NCBI GenBank assembly: GCA_020849795.1
Contig: JADZFR010000055.1
Span: 1 to 32,749, forward strand
Length of the DNA stretch: 32,749 nucleotides
Direction of reading: 5' to 3'
From: Planctomycetota bacterium
Lineage (GTDB): Bacteria; Planctomycetota; UBA8742; UBA2392
Part shown: positions 15,475 to 24,446 of the stretch, in pieces
Layout: each line of letters begins with the position of its first letter
How positions within the stretch are numbered: position 1 is the first letter of the stretch
Translations under genes and position numbers: made by a program
The notes under the pieces: model-generated
The model's input: only the letters and a program-made list of their open reading frames with translations
Databases searched by the model: none
Told to the model about the DNA's origin: nothing

Positions 15475-17922
15475 ATGACGGTCTACACCGGTAACAACAG
15501 CACCAAGATTCTTGCGCAGTCCGTGCCGAACACGCTGCCGCTGCTGCCGCTCGTGTCGGTGGTGGTCTTCCCGTACAACGTTGCCAGCTTCTCGGTGCAC
15601 CGCAAGCGCAACATCAACCTTCTGAACTCGCTGCCCACGGCGGACAGCCTGATCTCGGTCGGCATCCAGCGTGACCCGAACCGCGACGCGATCAGCGGCC
15701 TGGAAGACCTTTACCCGATCGGTGTCAGCGGCCGCCTGATCCACAAGATGTTTCTGCCCGATGGCACGATCCAGGCGGCGGTGCAGGGCCTGACACGCGT
15801 AAAGCTGAAGAAGATTTCCACGCTTGACCCGTATGTGATTGCCGAGATTTCGCCGGCGCACACCGAGGGCGGCGACGACGAATCGCCGTCGATGCAGCGC
15901 AAGATCATCGAGGCGCTGGACAAGTTCGAAACGCTGGTGAAGCTCGACCCGAACTACAGCAACGAGCTGGTAAACGTCCTGAAGATGAACATCAAGGGCC
16001 CCGGCCGCTTTGCCGACCTGCTGGCGACGTACATGCAGCTGCCCGTGGCGATCAAGGCGCAAATCCTTTGCGAACTGGACTGCAAAAAGCGCCTCGAGCT
16101 AGTGATCCAGTTGATCGAGGACGAGATCGCGCGCCTGGCGGTTGACCGCGAGGTCAAGCAGCGCACCCAGATGTCGATTGAGAAGTCCCAGAAAGAGTAC
16201 TTCCTGCGCCAGCAGCTCAAGGCCATCCGCACCGAGCTGGGCGACGTCGAGGGCGCCGAAGCCGAAGTCGAGCGCCTGAAGCAGCGCCTGAACGACGCCA
16301 AACTGCCCGAGCACGCGCACAAAGAGTGCCTGGCCGAGATCGAGCGCCTGAACCTGATCAGCGAAGCCAGCGCCGAATACAACGTCGTCCACACCCACAT
16401 CGACTGGTTGCTCAATCTTCCGTGGCACAAGATGAGCAAGGACAACCTGGACCTCAAACACGCCCGCAAGATTCTCGATGAAGACCACTTCGGCCTCGAT
16501 GAGGTCAAAGACCGCATCATCGAATTTCTGGCCGTGCTGAAGTTGAAAAACGAAATGAAGGGCCCAATCCTGTGCCTGGTCGGCCCGCCGGGCGTCGGCA
16601 AGACCAGCCTGGGCCGCAGCGTCGCCGGCGCGATCGGCCGCGAGTTCGCTCGCATCAGCCTGGGCGGCCTGTCCGACGACAGCGAGATCATGGGTCACCG
16701 GCGCACGTATGTCGGCGCCATGCCGGGCCGCATCATCCAGTCGCTGAAAAAGGTCGGCACCGCAAACCCGATCATGATGCTCGACGAAGTCGACAAGCTC
16801 GGCCGCGACCTTCGTGGCGACCCGGGCGCGGCGCTGCTGGAAGTGCTGGACCCTGAACAGAACCATGCGTTCACTGACCGCTACCTCGACGTGCCCTTTG
16901 ACCTGAGCAAGGTACTGTTCATCTGCACCGCCAATATGCTCGACACCATTCCCGGGCCGCTTCGCGACCGCATGGAGGTCATTCGCCTGTCGGGCTACAC
17001 GCTCGAAGAGAAAGAGCAGATCGCGCAGACCTACATCATCCCGCGCCAGGTAGAGCAGGCGGGCCTCAAGAAGGGCAAAGTCCGCTTTTACAAAGCCACC
17101 ATCCGCGAGATCGTGCGCGGCTATACCCGCGAAGCCGGCTTGCGCAACTTTGAACGCCGCATCGCGGGCATCTGCCGCAAGATTGCCACGCGCGTGGCGG
17201 CCGGCGAGATCAAGCTCGACGAACCGGTGTCGGTGAAGCCCGAAGACGTAAGCGATTACCTGGGGCCCAGGCTGTGGCTGCCCGACGCGGCGATTCGCAA
17301 GCCCGAAATCGGCGTGGTGAACGGCCTGGCCTGGACCAGCATGGGCGGCGACACACTGCTGATTGAAAGCACGCGCTATAAGGGCAAGGGCGACATCCGC
17401 GTGACCGGCAGCCTGGGCGATGTGATGAAGGAAAGCGTAACGACGGCCCTGAGCTGGGTGCGCAGCCACGCCGCAGAGTTGAATGTAGAGGTCGATGACT
17501 TCACCAAGTACGACGTGCACGTGCACTTTCCGGAGGGCGCGGTGCCCAAGGACGGCCCGAGCGCGGGCGTCAGCATCACCACCGCGCTGGTCAGCCTGTA
17601 CACCGGCAAGCCCGTGCGCGGCGACATCGCGATGACCGGCGAAGTAACGCTGCGCGGCAAGGTGCTGGCGGTGGGCGGCATCAAGGAAAAGGTGCTGGCG
17701 GCGTACCGCAGCGGCATCAAGCACGTGCTGTTGCCCAAGATCAACGAGAAAGACCTGCGCGACGTGCCTGAAGAAGCCCGCAAGGCCCTGAAAATCAGCC
17801 TGACCGATGATGTGCGCCAGAACCTGAACGCGGCAATCGTGGGCCTGAAACTGAAAGTCCCGCCACTGGAAACAGTCAAACCCCAGTCCAAAAAGACCCG
17901 CGGCGCCTCGGACGACGAGTAA
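15475..17922 (+). CDS. lon: ATP-dependent protease Lon
   Basis: Lon degrades misfolded and short-lived regulatory proteins in the cytosol as a hexameric AAA+ serine protease. All domains are present in 815 residues: N-terminal LON domain (about 20-215, LPLLPLVSVVVFPYNVASF), coiled coil (about 215-305), AAA+ with Walker A GPPGVGKT (370-377) and Walker B MMLDEVDK with Asp437-Glu438, and the protease domain with Ser696 in PKDGPSAGVS and Lys739 in GGIKEKVLAA. The C-terminus is a short charged tail. ATG at 15475 follows GGGGATT. The 41-bp gap to the divergent AsmA-like gene must hold both promoters or parts of them. No CIRCE-like heat-shock element seen. Confidence 0.98.
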   Translation: MTVYTGNNSTKILAQSVPNTLPLLPLVSVVVFPYNVASFSVHRKRNINLLNSLPTADSLISVGIQRDPNRDAISGLEDLYPIGVSGRLIHKMFLPDGTIQAAVQGLTRVKLKKISTLDPYVIAEISPAHTEGGDDESPSMQRKIIEALDKFETLVKLDPNYSNELVNVLKMNIKGPGRFADLLATYMQLPVAIKAQILCELDCKKRLELVIQLIEDEIARLAVDREVKQRTQMSIEKSQKEYFLRQQLKAIRTELGDVEGAEAEVERLKQRLNDAKLPEHAHKECLAEIERLNLISEASAEYNVVHTHIDWLLNLPWHKMSKDNLDLKHARKILDEDHFGLDEVKDRIIEFLAVLKLKNEMKGPILCLVGPPGVGKTSLGRSVAGAIGREFARISLGGLSDDSEIMGHRRTYVGAMPGRIIQSLKKVGTANPIMMLDEVDKLGRDLRGDPGAALLEVLDPEQNHAFTDRYLDVPFDLSKVLFICTANMLDTIPGPLRDRMEVIRLSGYTLEEKEQIAQTYIIPRQVEQAGLKKGKVRFYKATIREIVRGYTREAGLRNFERRIAGICRKIATRVAAGEIKLDEPVSVKPEDVSDYLGPRLWLPDAAIRKPEIGVVNGLAWTSMGGDTLLIESTRYKGKGDIRVTGSLGDVMKESVTTALSWVRSHAAELNVEVDDFTKYDVHVHFPEGAVPKDGPSAGVSITTALVSLYTGKPVRGDIAMTGEVTLRGKVLAVGGIKEKVLAAYRSGIKHVLLPKINEKDLRDVPEEARKALKISLTDDVRQNLNAAIVGLKLKVPPLETVKPQSKKTRGASDDE

Positions 17923-18189
17923 CGGGCTGATTCCACAAAAGAGGCCTTGGTGGCGCCCATTCCACCGCACTTATTGATCGACCCTCGTGATGAATTGGGT
18001 GGTCATGCAGTACCAGAACGGTCAACTCATAGTTCACTGAGCTTAATATCGGTTCGCTCACGCTTTAGCAGGCCGTTGAAGTGATGGCGCGGATGGCCCT
18101 GCTTCGGGTTCTTGGACTTCGCCCGCTGCGATGATCTGACTCTTCGGTGCTGGTGTGGCCTGGGCGTTCTACGCCGGTTCCCGCTTGCT
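17923..18189. other. Intergenic stretch after lon, nothing identified
   Basis: No convincing frame, RNA or terminator is visible. It separates lon from the decayed transposase end and may hold more remains of the same element, but I could not align any. Confidence 0.4.
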
Positions 18190-18404
18190 TTATGCTAGGC
18201 CGAGGTTTGCGAGTCTGAGCAGGTTGTAAGTCGCTGCGGCGGCCAGTGCTTGAAGCCTTGTCTTCCAGCGTTCCTTCAGCCGCCTTCGTCGCACCCGCCG
18301 ACCTGTTTGAGCCAGCCGAAGAGGCGCAGGCGCGGGAGCTTGCGCAATCGATCGTTCAGCAGACGCCACGCGGTATCAACGACAATGAAGCCGTTGCCCG
18401 GGCA
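18190..18404 (-). pseudogene. Decayed C-terminal end of an IS5/IS1182-like DDE transposase
   Basis: Two adjacent minus-strand frames together look like the end of a transposase. The first carries LRKLPRLRLFGWLKQVGG, like the FGWLKTVGG block of these families; the second carries RRRRLKERWKTRLQALAAAA and TYNLLRLANLGLA before a TAA (18190-18192), like the common AAAAYNLVRLxxL end. The frames are offset and no start, N-terminal half or flanking inverted repeats are found, so it is a relic. It lies just upstream of the QueD-like gene. Confidence 0.55.
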
Positions 18405-18489
18405 CACAAGCTGCTCGGCCGGTAAGTGAGGCGGGAACGCGCTTGCGCTGCCGGTTGCGAAAATGCGCGCCCATGGCAGAAACGCGCCC

Positions 18490-18819
18490 ATGGCGAACGG
18501 GCTACTGGTTGAGCTTACGTACAAGGCGGCGCACCACGTGTCGCGGCTTGAACACCCGGTACATTCAAGCCCGCACTACCACACGTGGAAGGTCGTGCTG
18601 CGCGTGCGCGGCGTGGTAGACGCCCATGAAATTCAGGAGTGGATGCACCACACCGCGCCGCACTTCGGCGACCACGGCGACCGCGGCGTCGAAGACATCG
18701 CCGACTGGTGGTTGGAACAATCCGTTGCACGCTGGAACGTGAAGGCCTCATCAGTAACGGTGCTGGGTGTGCAGGTGATGCGCGAAGACGGCATCGGCGC
18801 ATTTGCAGACTGCGCATAG
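18490..18819 (+). CDS. Divergent 6-pyruvoyl-tetrahydropterin synthase/QueD-like protein
   Basis: The 109-residue protein aligns by eye with QueD/PTPS enzymes. Zinc ligands are present: His15 in YKAAHHV, and His29 and His31 in HSSPHYHTW, which corresponds to the CxxxHGH motif. The catalytic Cys of QueD falls on His25. A later DH pair (FGDHGDRG) matches the DH of the active site, and [10 protein letters not shown] and VQVMRED match the family end, including a Glu. The reaction is therefore uncertain: QueD normally makes 6-carboxy-tetrahydropterin for queuosine, but some homologues without the Cys act otherwise. ATG at 18490 is preferred; ATG 18463 is possible because an 11-bp sequence (GCGCCCATGGC) is duplicated there. 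Its stop is 4 bases from the convergent neighbour. Confidence 0.7.
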   Translation: MANGLLVELTYKAAHHVSRLEHPVHSSPHYHTWKVVLRVRGVVDAHEIQEWMHHTAPHFGDHGDRGVEDIADWWLEQSVARWNVKASSVTVLGVQVMREDGIGAFADCA

Positions 18820-18823
18820 CCGC

Positions 18824-19039
18824 TCACTTGTCCAGCAGGCGCAGGTCGATCACGCCCGGGATGTCCTCAACGGCATGCACCGCGGCGCTTTCGTCGTCAA
18901 GGTTGCGGGTTACGGTCCGGATGCGGATCGTGCCGTCGGCTTGCGGCCGGCCCGATACGACGATGCCCGTGACCTCGGCCAGGGCATCCAGCACTTCTTT
19001 CTTCTGCTCGATGTTGAAGGCAAGAATGAAGTTGGACAT
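18824..19039 (-). CDS. Small NapD-like/ferredoxin-fold protein
   Basis: The 71-residue product starts at ATG 19039, preceded by CGGGA. The pattern is beta-alpha-beta-beta-alpha-beta: FILAFNI, helix [27 protein letters not shown], helix [12 protein letters not shown], then [10 protein letters not shown]. The IPGV near the end is typical of NapD-like and other ferredoxin-fold proteins, but 71 residues carry little specificity and ACT-type regulators have the same fold. It lies 23 bases after the DAHP synthase stop on the same strand, so it is probably cotranscribed with it. A regulatory role is possible but not shown. Confidence 0.6.
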   Translation of the reverse strand: MSNFILAFNIEQKKEVLDALAEVTGIVVSGRPQADGTIRIRTVTRNLDDESAAVHAVEDIPGVIDLRLLDK

Positions 19040-19062
19040 GGCGCAATCCCGAAGCCGGCTGA

Positions 19063-20079
19063 TCAGGTAGCCCGGCCGACCGCTTGTGCGACGGCCGGAA
19101 TCGCCTTCATCAGCGCCTCAAACTGTTCGATGTACAGGCTCTGGCCGCCGTCGCTCTTGGCCTTTTCGGGCTCGTTGTGCACCTCGACCATGATGCCGTC
19201 TGCGCCCGCAGCCACCGCCGCCAGCGCCATCGGCGGCACGTACTGCCGAAAACCTGTGCCGTGGCTTGGGTCCACGATGATCGGCAGGTGCGAAAGCTCT
19301 TTCACGGCCGGCACGGCGCTCAGGTCAAGCGTGTTACGCGTGTGCGTGGCAAACGTGCGAATGCCGCGCTCACACAGCACCACGTTGCGGTTGCCGCCGC
19401 TGAGCACATAGTCAGCCGCAGTCAGCCATTCTTCAAGCGTTGCCGACATGCCGCGCTTGAGCAGTACCGGCTTGCGCGCCTTGCCTGCGCGCTTGAGCAG
19501 GCTGAAATTCTGCATGTTGCGTGCACCGATCTGGATCATGTCGGCGTGCTCGTCCACAAGCTCAAGGCCCGCTTCGTCCATCGCCTCGGTCACGAAGCGC
19601 AGGCCGGTTTCGCGGCGCACGTCAGCCATCAGCTTGAAGCCGTCTTTGCCCAAGCCTTGAAAGCTGAAGGGGCTGGTGCGCGGCTTGAACAGGCCGCCGC
19701 GCATGAGTGTCGCGCCTGCGGCTTTTACGGCGCGCGCGATGGCAAGCACCTGGTCAGGGCTTTCGAAGCTGCACGGGCCGGCCATGACGCACAGCTTCTG
19801 GCCCGCGCCGATGCTCACGCCGCTGACATTGACGACCGTGTCGTCTTCATGGAACTCACGGGCCGCCAGCTTGAATGGCACCGACAGACGCATCACGCGG
19901 CTGACGCCGGGCAGGCTGGAAAAGGCAGCAGGATCATGGCCGTTGATGTCGCCGGTGACGCCGACCACGGTGCGGGCCGAGCTTTTCAGCGGGTGCGCGG
20001 TCAGGCCCAGCTCAGAGACGCGGGCGGCGACCGCGCGGAGTTGTTCTTCGCTGGCGTTGGACTTCATCAGGATCAGCAT
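19063..20079 (-). CDS. aroF: 3-deoxy-7-phosphoheptulonate (DAHP) synthase
   Basis: This enzyme joins phosphoenolpyruvate and erythrose 4-phosphate, the first step to aromatic amino acids. At 338 residues it has the architecture of the Thermotoga-type enzyme: an N-terminal ferredoxin-like regulatory domain (about 1-70, [20 protein letters not shown]) and the TIM barrel. Motifs include [61 protein letters not shown] and [18 protein letters not shown], covering the PEP and metal sites. The regulatory domain in relatives mediates feedback by Tyr or Phe. ATG 20079 gives the family N-terminus; the open frame continues far upstream without family character. Followed by the small NapD-like gene. Confidence 0.95.
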   Translation of the reverse strand: MLILMKSNASEEQLRAVAARVSELGLTAHPLKSSARTVVGVTGDINGHDPAAFSSLPGVSRVMRLSVPFKLAAREFHEDDTVVNVSGVSIGAGQKLCVMAGPCSFESPDQVLAIARAVKAAGATLMRGGLFKPRTSPFSFQGLGKDGFKLMADVRRETGLRFVTEAMDEAGLELVDEHADMIQIGARNMQNFSLLKRAGKARKPVLLKRGMSATLEEWLTAADYVLSGGNRNVVLCERGIRTFATHTRNTLDLSAVPAVKELSHLPIIVDPSHGTGFRQYVPPMALAAVAAGADGIMVEVHNEPEKAKSDGGQSLYIEQFEALMKAIPAVAQAVGRAT

Positions 20080-20229
20080 GACAGGCGCAACTCCACATGC
20101 ACAGCCGCTCGCGGCGGGTACTCTAGTGCGGCAACGGCAAAGGGAAAGTAGGAAGACCGGCGGGCATGGGTTGTCAGGCACCTGTGTCGCAGCGGGTGCT
20201 AGACTGTGCCGCACGGACCGGAGGCCGCC

Positions 20230-20694
20230 ATGAACCGCGACGCGTTGATCAACACCATCAAGCTGACCAAGCACTTCTTCGACACCAGCACCAGCCAGCT
20301 CGACGAAGCCGACAGCGCGTTTGCGCCCAAGCCCGACATGTTCAGTGTCGCGCAGCATGTCGCCCATACCGCGCAGACCATTGATTGGTTTCTCGACGGC
20401 GCGTTCGGCGAAGGCTTTGACATGGACTTCGCCAAGCACGAGGCCAAGGTGCGCGCCTGCAACAGTCTGCAAGCCGCACGCCGGTGGCATGAGGATTCGA
20501 CCAACCGGCTGCTCAAGAAGCTGGCCGAGACAGGTGAAGAGGAGTGGTCGAAGCCGATCCAGGGACAGGTCATGTCGGGTGCGCCGCGCTTCAGCATCAT
20601 CGGCGGCATCCACGAGCACACCAGCCACCACCGCGGCGCGCTGGCGGTGTATCAGCGGCTGCTGGGCAAGGTGCCGGCGATGCCCTACATGTAG
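20230..20694 (+). CDS. DinB-like metal-binding four-helix protein
   Basis: ATG at 20230 follows a good GGAGG. The 154-residue protein has the DinB/YfiT-type helical bundle with metal-binding histidines in VAQHVAHTAQTIDWFL (40-55) and HEHTSHHRGAL (128-138), the usual positions. Families of this fold include thiol-dependent transferases and hydrolases (bacillithiol or mycothiol S-transferases) and many proteins of unknown reaction, so substrate is open. It is divergent from the DAHP synthase gene with a 150-bp shared upstream region. The gene downstream begins 147 bases later. Confidence 0.88.
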   Translation: MNRDALINTIKLTKHFFDTSTSQLDEADSAFAPKPDMFSVAQHVAHTAQTIDWFLDGAFGEGFDMDFAKHEAKVRACNSLQAARRWHEDSTNRLLKKLAETGEEEWSKPIQGQVMSGAPRFSIIGGIHEHTSHHRGALAVYQRLLGKVPAMPYM

Positions 20695-20841
20695 ACGGGG
20701 ACATGGCTCCATTCTTTCGGCAAAGGCTTGCAGTGCAGTTGCAGCAGATGGCACGCACAAGAAGCACAATTGCGAATTAGGCTTCGCGTGCGCGCCGCAG
20801 CGGATAGACTCATGGATGACAGCCTCAATCCAGGGAGGACC

Positions 20842-23100
20842 ATGATGACGCGCTGGCTTCCGGTCCTGACTGCAATCGCTGGTTTGATTCTCGGCATAGC
20901 CGCTGGCTTCGTTGCGTTTTCGAACGCCGAAACTGAACGTCCGGTCGCGCATGTCGATCGCGGCGACGCCCCGGTGTCAAATCCGCCAACCGCCCAAGGC
21001 GACGGCGCGAACCCTGCTGTCCGGCAACCACCTGCTGAGACTCCGGCCAAAGACGCGGCGCCCGCGACCGACCTGGCGGCATGGCTGGCTACGTTGGGTG
21101 TCAAGGTTGAGCCCGAAGGAGAAGGAAAAATCAGCGGTGCCGTGAAACTGATGAGCGGCCTTGCGCTCGCGGGCGCAAGGATTCACGCCACTCCGCACCT
21201 TGAACCACCAGCCGTCACCGACGGCCAGGTTCCTGAGGCTGCCTTTGAGGCTTGGGTGCGCCATCGCGCCCGGCAGATGGCTCTGGAGCGCACCGTTCTC
21301 ACCGACTCTGCCGGACGCTACGAACTCTCGGGCCTGCGACCAGGTTTGGCCTACATGTTGAGCGCTGAGTTGAGGGGCTACGATATCCAGCGAGCGGGTG
21401 GGGGGTCGACCACTTACTTCTCGCCGGGTTCGGAAGTCCACTTTGTTGCCAAAGCGGCCGAGATGGTGACGGTCGAGTTGCGGCTTCCTGACGGGACCAT
21501 CCCCAATCGGGGGCGAATCAGCATCAGCGAGGACGTAGACAAGCCCCCCGGCGTCGGTTTCTGGCACTGGAATCCAGCAGCAACATCCCGAGCGTTTGAG
21601 CCCGGCGCGTGGCGTCTTGAGTTTCGCGCCGGCGACGACGACGAATACGGCGCTGAATCCCAGTCCCTGCGCATTGTCGCCGGCGAGGCGCCACCCGTAA
21701 TCCGCGTTCAGTTGAGCGCCCAGCCGGCCATCATCGGTCGGGTAAACCCGCCGCCGGGGATCACTGAGTCCCGCCTCGTCGTCCATCTCCTCAAGCAAGT
21801 CGATGGCAAGTATGAAGAGGTAACGTCGGGCGAAACAGACGTGCCCGCAATGCGGCGCCAACAGGGGCTGCGGGCGACACTGCATGCATTTCAGGGTTGG
21901 AGCTTCAAGTTTCTGGCGCTGACACCCGGTGACTACCGGCTTGAATTGCTGTTCTCGGAGAAGCTGCTGACCACGCTCGACGTCAAGGTCGGTGACCGAA
22001 TCGCCCGCGTGGAAATCACACCGCCAGAGTTTGACATCAGGGACTTCATCGTTGCCCAAGTGACCGGACCGGAGGGAAGAATCACCGACGGTTTGAGCTT
22101 CTCGCTTGTCGTAGCCAGTGAGAACAGCCGGGGATCTACGAGCGCGGGTGTTGTGCACCAGGGTGACGGCGTGTACTGGATTCTGCGGGACGATTCACGT
22201 TTCAAGGACGCGAGCGAAGGATGGTTTGAAGTACAGGTGCGCTCTCGCCAGTTCGGGTCACGAACGGCCCGCTATGAGCGATCCGACACCCATGTTCTGG
22301 AGTTCTGGTTTGTGGAACCGGCAGTCTTGACGGTCACGATCGTGGGCTTTGCCGACCACAAGCAGAAGGACCAACTGCAGGTTTCGATCGATAGACCCGG
22401 CGCAGAGGGCCCTTCTTCCATGGACTTCCTGCGCTCGGGGCGCGGGAGCGCCGCGCTGACCGCAAAGAGGCAGTTCGGCCCCCTTGAGCCGGGCGACTAT
22501 GAGATTTGGCTTGCGGTCAGAGACGAAGGCGCATTCGACGCGCTGGTGCTTGAGCGAAAGGTCGTCAAGCTCGTCTCGGGCGAGAATCTTGCCGAGCTCA
22601 CGCCGCCGGAACTCTACGCCTTCACCATCGAGATTCCCGAGGAGTACCAGGGGAAAACACAAGTGACCGTCAAGAGTGCCGCGGACAGCAGCTATCGAGT
22701 CTCCCAGCGCCGGCGCGACCCGGAATTTGTTGCGTCCAATCTCAAAGCCGGCGACTACCTGATTTGGGCGAACGGCGTCGGGCAGATGTCGGTTTCACTC
22801 CCCGCCGTCAACGGCCAGCGGGTCGTGTTCAAGCCGTTGGCGTTCAACGCATTTCTCGTAGTTCGTCGGCGGGGCGAAAACGCAGGCGTTCCTCCGCTCA
22901 TGGAAGGCGACCTTGTGGTCGAAATGGACGGACAGTCATTGGAGAACTTCGCCGAGCGGATGAACTTTCTCAAGGACTCCCTCGCTCGCGAGTCCACAAC
23001 GTGGACGATCATCCGCCAAGGCATTCGGCAGCGCGTCACCTTTGACGGGCGCGAGTATTCCAAAAGGCCAATGCCGCTTGAGGCCGCGCGGGCCGAGTAA
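20842..23100 (+). CDS. Membrane-anchored multidomain protein with carboxypeptidase-regulatory-like repeats and PDZ-like tail
   Basis: ATG at 20842 is preceded by GGGAGG. The 752-residue protein starts with a membrane segment (WLPVLTAIAGLILGIAAGFV, about 5-24), then a Pro/Ala/Thr linker to about 80. Residues about 95-180 form a carboxypeptidase-regulatory-like domain (GKISGAVKLMSGLALAGARI ... DSAGRYELSGLRPG ... ELRGYD). More beta repeats with LTPGDYRLELLF and LEPGDYEIWLAV follow. The last 90 residues resemble a PDZ domain: FLVVRRRGENAGVPPLMEGD, then LVVEMDGQSLENF and TTWTIIRQGIRQRVTF. No enzyme motif is visible. It resembles the frame-shifted gene at 3641-5258 in layout. A peptide-binding or surface scaffold role is likely but unproven. 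Confidence 0.8.
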   Translation: MMTRWLPVLTAIAGLILGIAAGFVAFSNAETERPVAHVDRGDAPVSNPPTAQGDGANPAVRQPPAETPAKDAAPATDLAAWLATLGVKVEPEGEGKISGAVKLMSGLALAGARIHATPHLEPPAVTDGQVPEAAFEAWVRHRARQMALERTVLTDSAGRYELSGLRPGLAYMLSAELRGYDIQRAGGGSTTYFSPGSEVHFVAKAAEMVTVELRLPDGTIPNRGRISISEDVDKPPGVGFWHWNPAATSRAFEPGAWRLEFRAGDDDEYGAESQSLRIVAGEAPPVIRVQLSAQPAIIGRVNPPPGITESRLVVHLLKQVDGKYEEVTSGETDVPAMRRQQGLRATLHAFQGWSFKFLALTPGDYRLELLFSEKLLTTLDVKVGDRIARVEITPPEFDIRDFIVAQVTGPEGRITDGLSFSLVVASENSRGSTSAGVVHQGDGVYWILRDDSRFKDASEGWFEVQVRSRQFGSRTARYERSDTHVLEFWFVEPAVLTVTIVGFADHKQKDQLQVSIDRPGAEGPSSMDFLRSGRGSAALTAKRQFGPLEPGDYEIWLAVRDEGAFDALVLERKVVKLVSGENLAELTPPELYAFTIEIPEEYQGKTQVTVKSAADSSYRVSQRRRDPEFVASNLKAGDYLIWANGVGQMSVSLPAVNGQRVVFKPLAFNAFLVVRRRGENAGVPPLMEGDLVVEMDGQSLENFAERMNFLKDSLARESTTWTIIRQGIRQRVTFDGREYSKRPMPLEAARAE

Positions 23101-23156
23101 CGGAACTGCCAGTTCATGCTCCATGCGCTGGGGCTGCGCGAAAGTAACATCCAAGT

Positions 23157-23573
23157 GTGCGGAATGCCCTGTTGCTGATTCTGTTGGGCCCTCTCTGCGG
23201 AGCTTGTTCGGCACCGCCCGGGCCGGCGCCTGCCCCTGCGCCCGAACCGACACTTGGGCAGCAGGCTTACGGCGTGCTGCGCAGCCGCTGTTGGGGCTGC
23301 CATGGCGAGCCGGGCAAGCGGGCATATGGCGAGACCGGCGCCGTGGACTGGATAGTCGATTACGACAAGCTGATCGACTACAGCCTCGTGATCCCCGGCA
23401 AGCCCGGAAAGTCGCGGCTTGTCTATATCACGGCGGTGGAAGGAAAAATGCCGCGCGCGTTTGACGAAAATGGCATACCAAGCCTCGCCGACTCGCTGAC
23501 CGACGCAGAACAGCAGGTCCTGATCGACTGGGTCAAAGCCGGCGCGCCCCGCTGGCCCAAGGAGCAGCCATGA
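23157..23573 (+). CDS. Small lipoprotein-like cytochrome c domain protein
   Basis: The 138-residue product starts at GTG 23157. Its N-terminus MRNALLLILLGPLCGAC looks like a lipoprotein signal with Cys17 as the lipidation site, though the box is not canonical. A Pro/Ala linker follows, then LRSRCWGCHG with a CxxCH haem motif (Cys45, Cys48, His49) and a late KMPRAFDE whose Met may be the sixth ligand. The form is that of the planctomycete-type cytochrome domain found at the start of many larger proteins; here it stands alone. Its TGA overlaps the next ATG (ATGA, 23570-23573), so both are coupled. It would act in the periplasm as an electron carrier or sensor. Confidence 0.8.
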   Translation: MRNALLLILLGPLCGACSAPPGPAPAPAPEPTLGQQAYGVLRSRCWGCHGEPGKRAYGETGAVDWIVDYDKLIDYSLVIPGKPGKSRLVYITAVEGKMPRAFDENGIPSLADSLTDAEQQVLIDWVKAGAPRWPKEQP

Positions 23574-24430
23574 AGGTCTTCATTTCTGCAGACATGGAAG
23601 GCGTGACCGGCGTGGTGCATCGCGACCAGCTTGTGCCTGACGGCAAGACCTACGAGCGTGCACGCAAGCTGATGACCGCCGACGTCAACGCCGTGATCAC
23701 CGGCGCCTTGCGTATTGAGCCCGCGGCCGAGTTCATTGTCTGCGACGGCCACGGCGTCATGCGCAACCTGATCATCGAGGAACTGCACGAAGCCGCCCAG
23801 CTGGTGATCGGCCCCGCCAGCCCCGCGAACAAGCCGCTGTGCCAGTCGCAGGGCTGTGACGAGACCTGCCAGGTCGCGTTCTTCACGGGCTATCATTCGC
23901 GCGCCGGCACGCCCAACGGATTGTTGTGCCACACATGGGTGGGCTCGGCGATCACGAACATCCGCATCAACGGAGACATTGTCGGCGAAACTGCGCTGAA
24001 CGCCGCCGTCGTCGGTCACTGGAACATCCCCGTTGTGCTGGTGTCAGGGGCGCACGAGCTTGAGCCCGAGGCGCGCGACAGCATTCCGGAGGGTTTCGTT
24101 TTTGTTGGCACCAAGCAGACCTACGGCTTCAGCGCCGCGTTGTGCCTGCCGCCGGCCAAGACCCGCAAGCTGCTTGAAGAAGGCGCAGCGGAAGCCATGA
24201 AGCGCTTCAAGGCGGGCAGGGTCAAACCACACAAGCCGGCGCTGCCAGTCACGGTCAGCGTCGAATTTCACCGCCGCGAGATGGCGGCCAAGGCCGCCGA
24301 AGTCAGCGGCATCGAGCGCACCGATGAGCGTACGATTGCTGCCAAAGCTGCCACGACGGTGGAAGCCGCCGAGCGCGCATGGAAGGCCGTGTGCCGGGCG
24401 CAGGAAGAAGAGCCGGGTTGGTTGAAGTAG
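23570..24430 (+). CDS. dppA: M55 family D-aminopeptidase (DppA-like)
   Basis: The 286-residue protein begins MKVFISADMEGVTGVV, the hallmark of DppA, with zinc ligands Asp8 and Glu10. Further conserved sites are DGHG (His61), GYHS (His109), LCHTWVG with Cys120 and His121 near the active site, and NGDIVGETALNA with the conserved Glu. In Bacillus subtilis DppA releases D-alanine from D-Ala-D-Ala and similar peptides as a zinc decamer. Role here is probably recycling of D-amino-acid or cell-wall peptides; no transporter genes for dipeptides lie nearby. Translation is coupled to the cytochrome-like gene by ATGA. No signal peptide, so cytosolic. Confidence 0.92.
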   Translation: MKVFISADMEGVTGVVHRDQLVPDGKTYERARKLMTADVNAVITGALRIEPAAEFIVCDGHGVMRNLIIEELHEAAQLVIGPASPANKPLCQSQGCDETCQVAFFTGYHSRAGTPNGLLCHTWVGSAITNIRINGDIVGETALNAAVVGHWNIPVVLVSGAHELEPEARDSIPEGFVFVGTKQTYGFSAALCLPPAKTRKLLEEGAAEAMKRFKAGRVKPHKPALPVTVSVEFHRREMAAKAAEVSGIERTDERTIAAKAATTVEAAERAWKAVCRAQEEEPGWLK

Positions 24431-24446
24431 AAACCAGGAGACTGTC

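Noticed and set aside
16099..17970. 623-codon minus-strand open frame inside lon
   Set aside because: Antisense shadow; lon is complete and its motifs are intact.
18463..18494. Duplicated 11-bp sequence GCGCCCATGGC as a regulatory repeat
   Set aside because: It lies at the two possible starts of the QueD-like gene and is too short and GC-rich to exclude chance.
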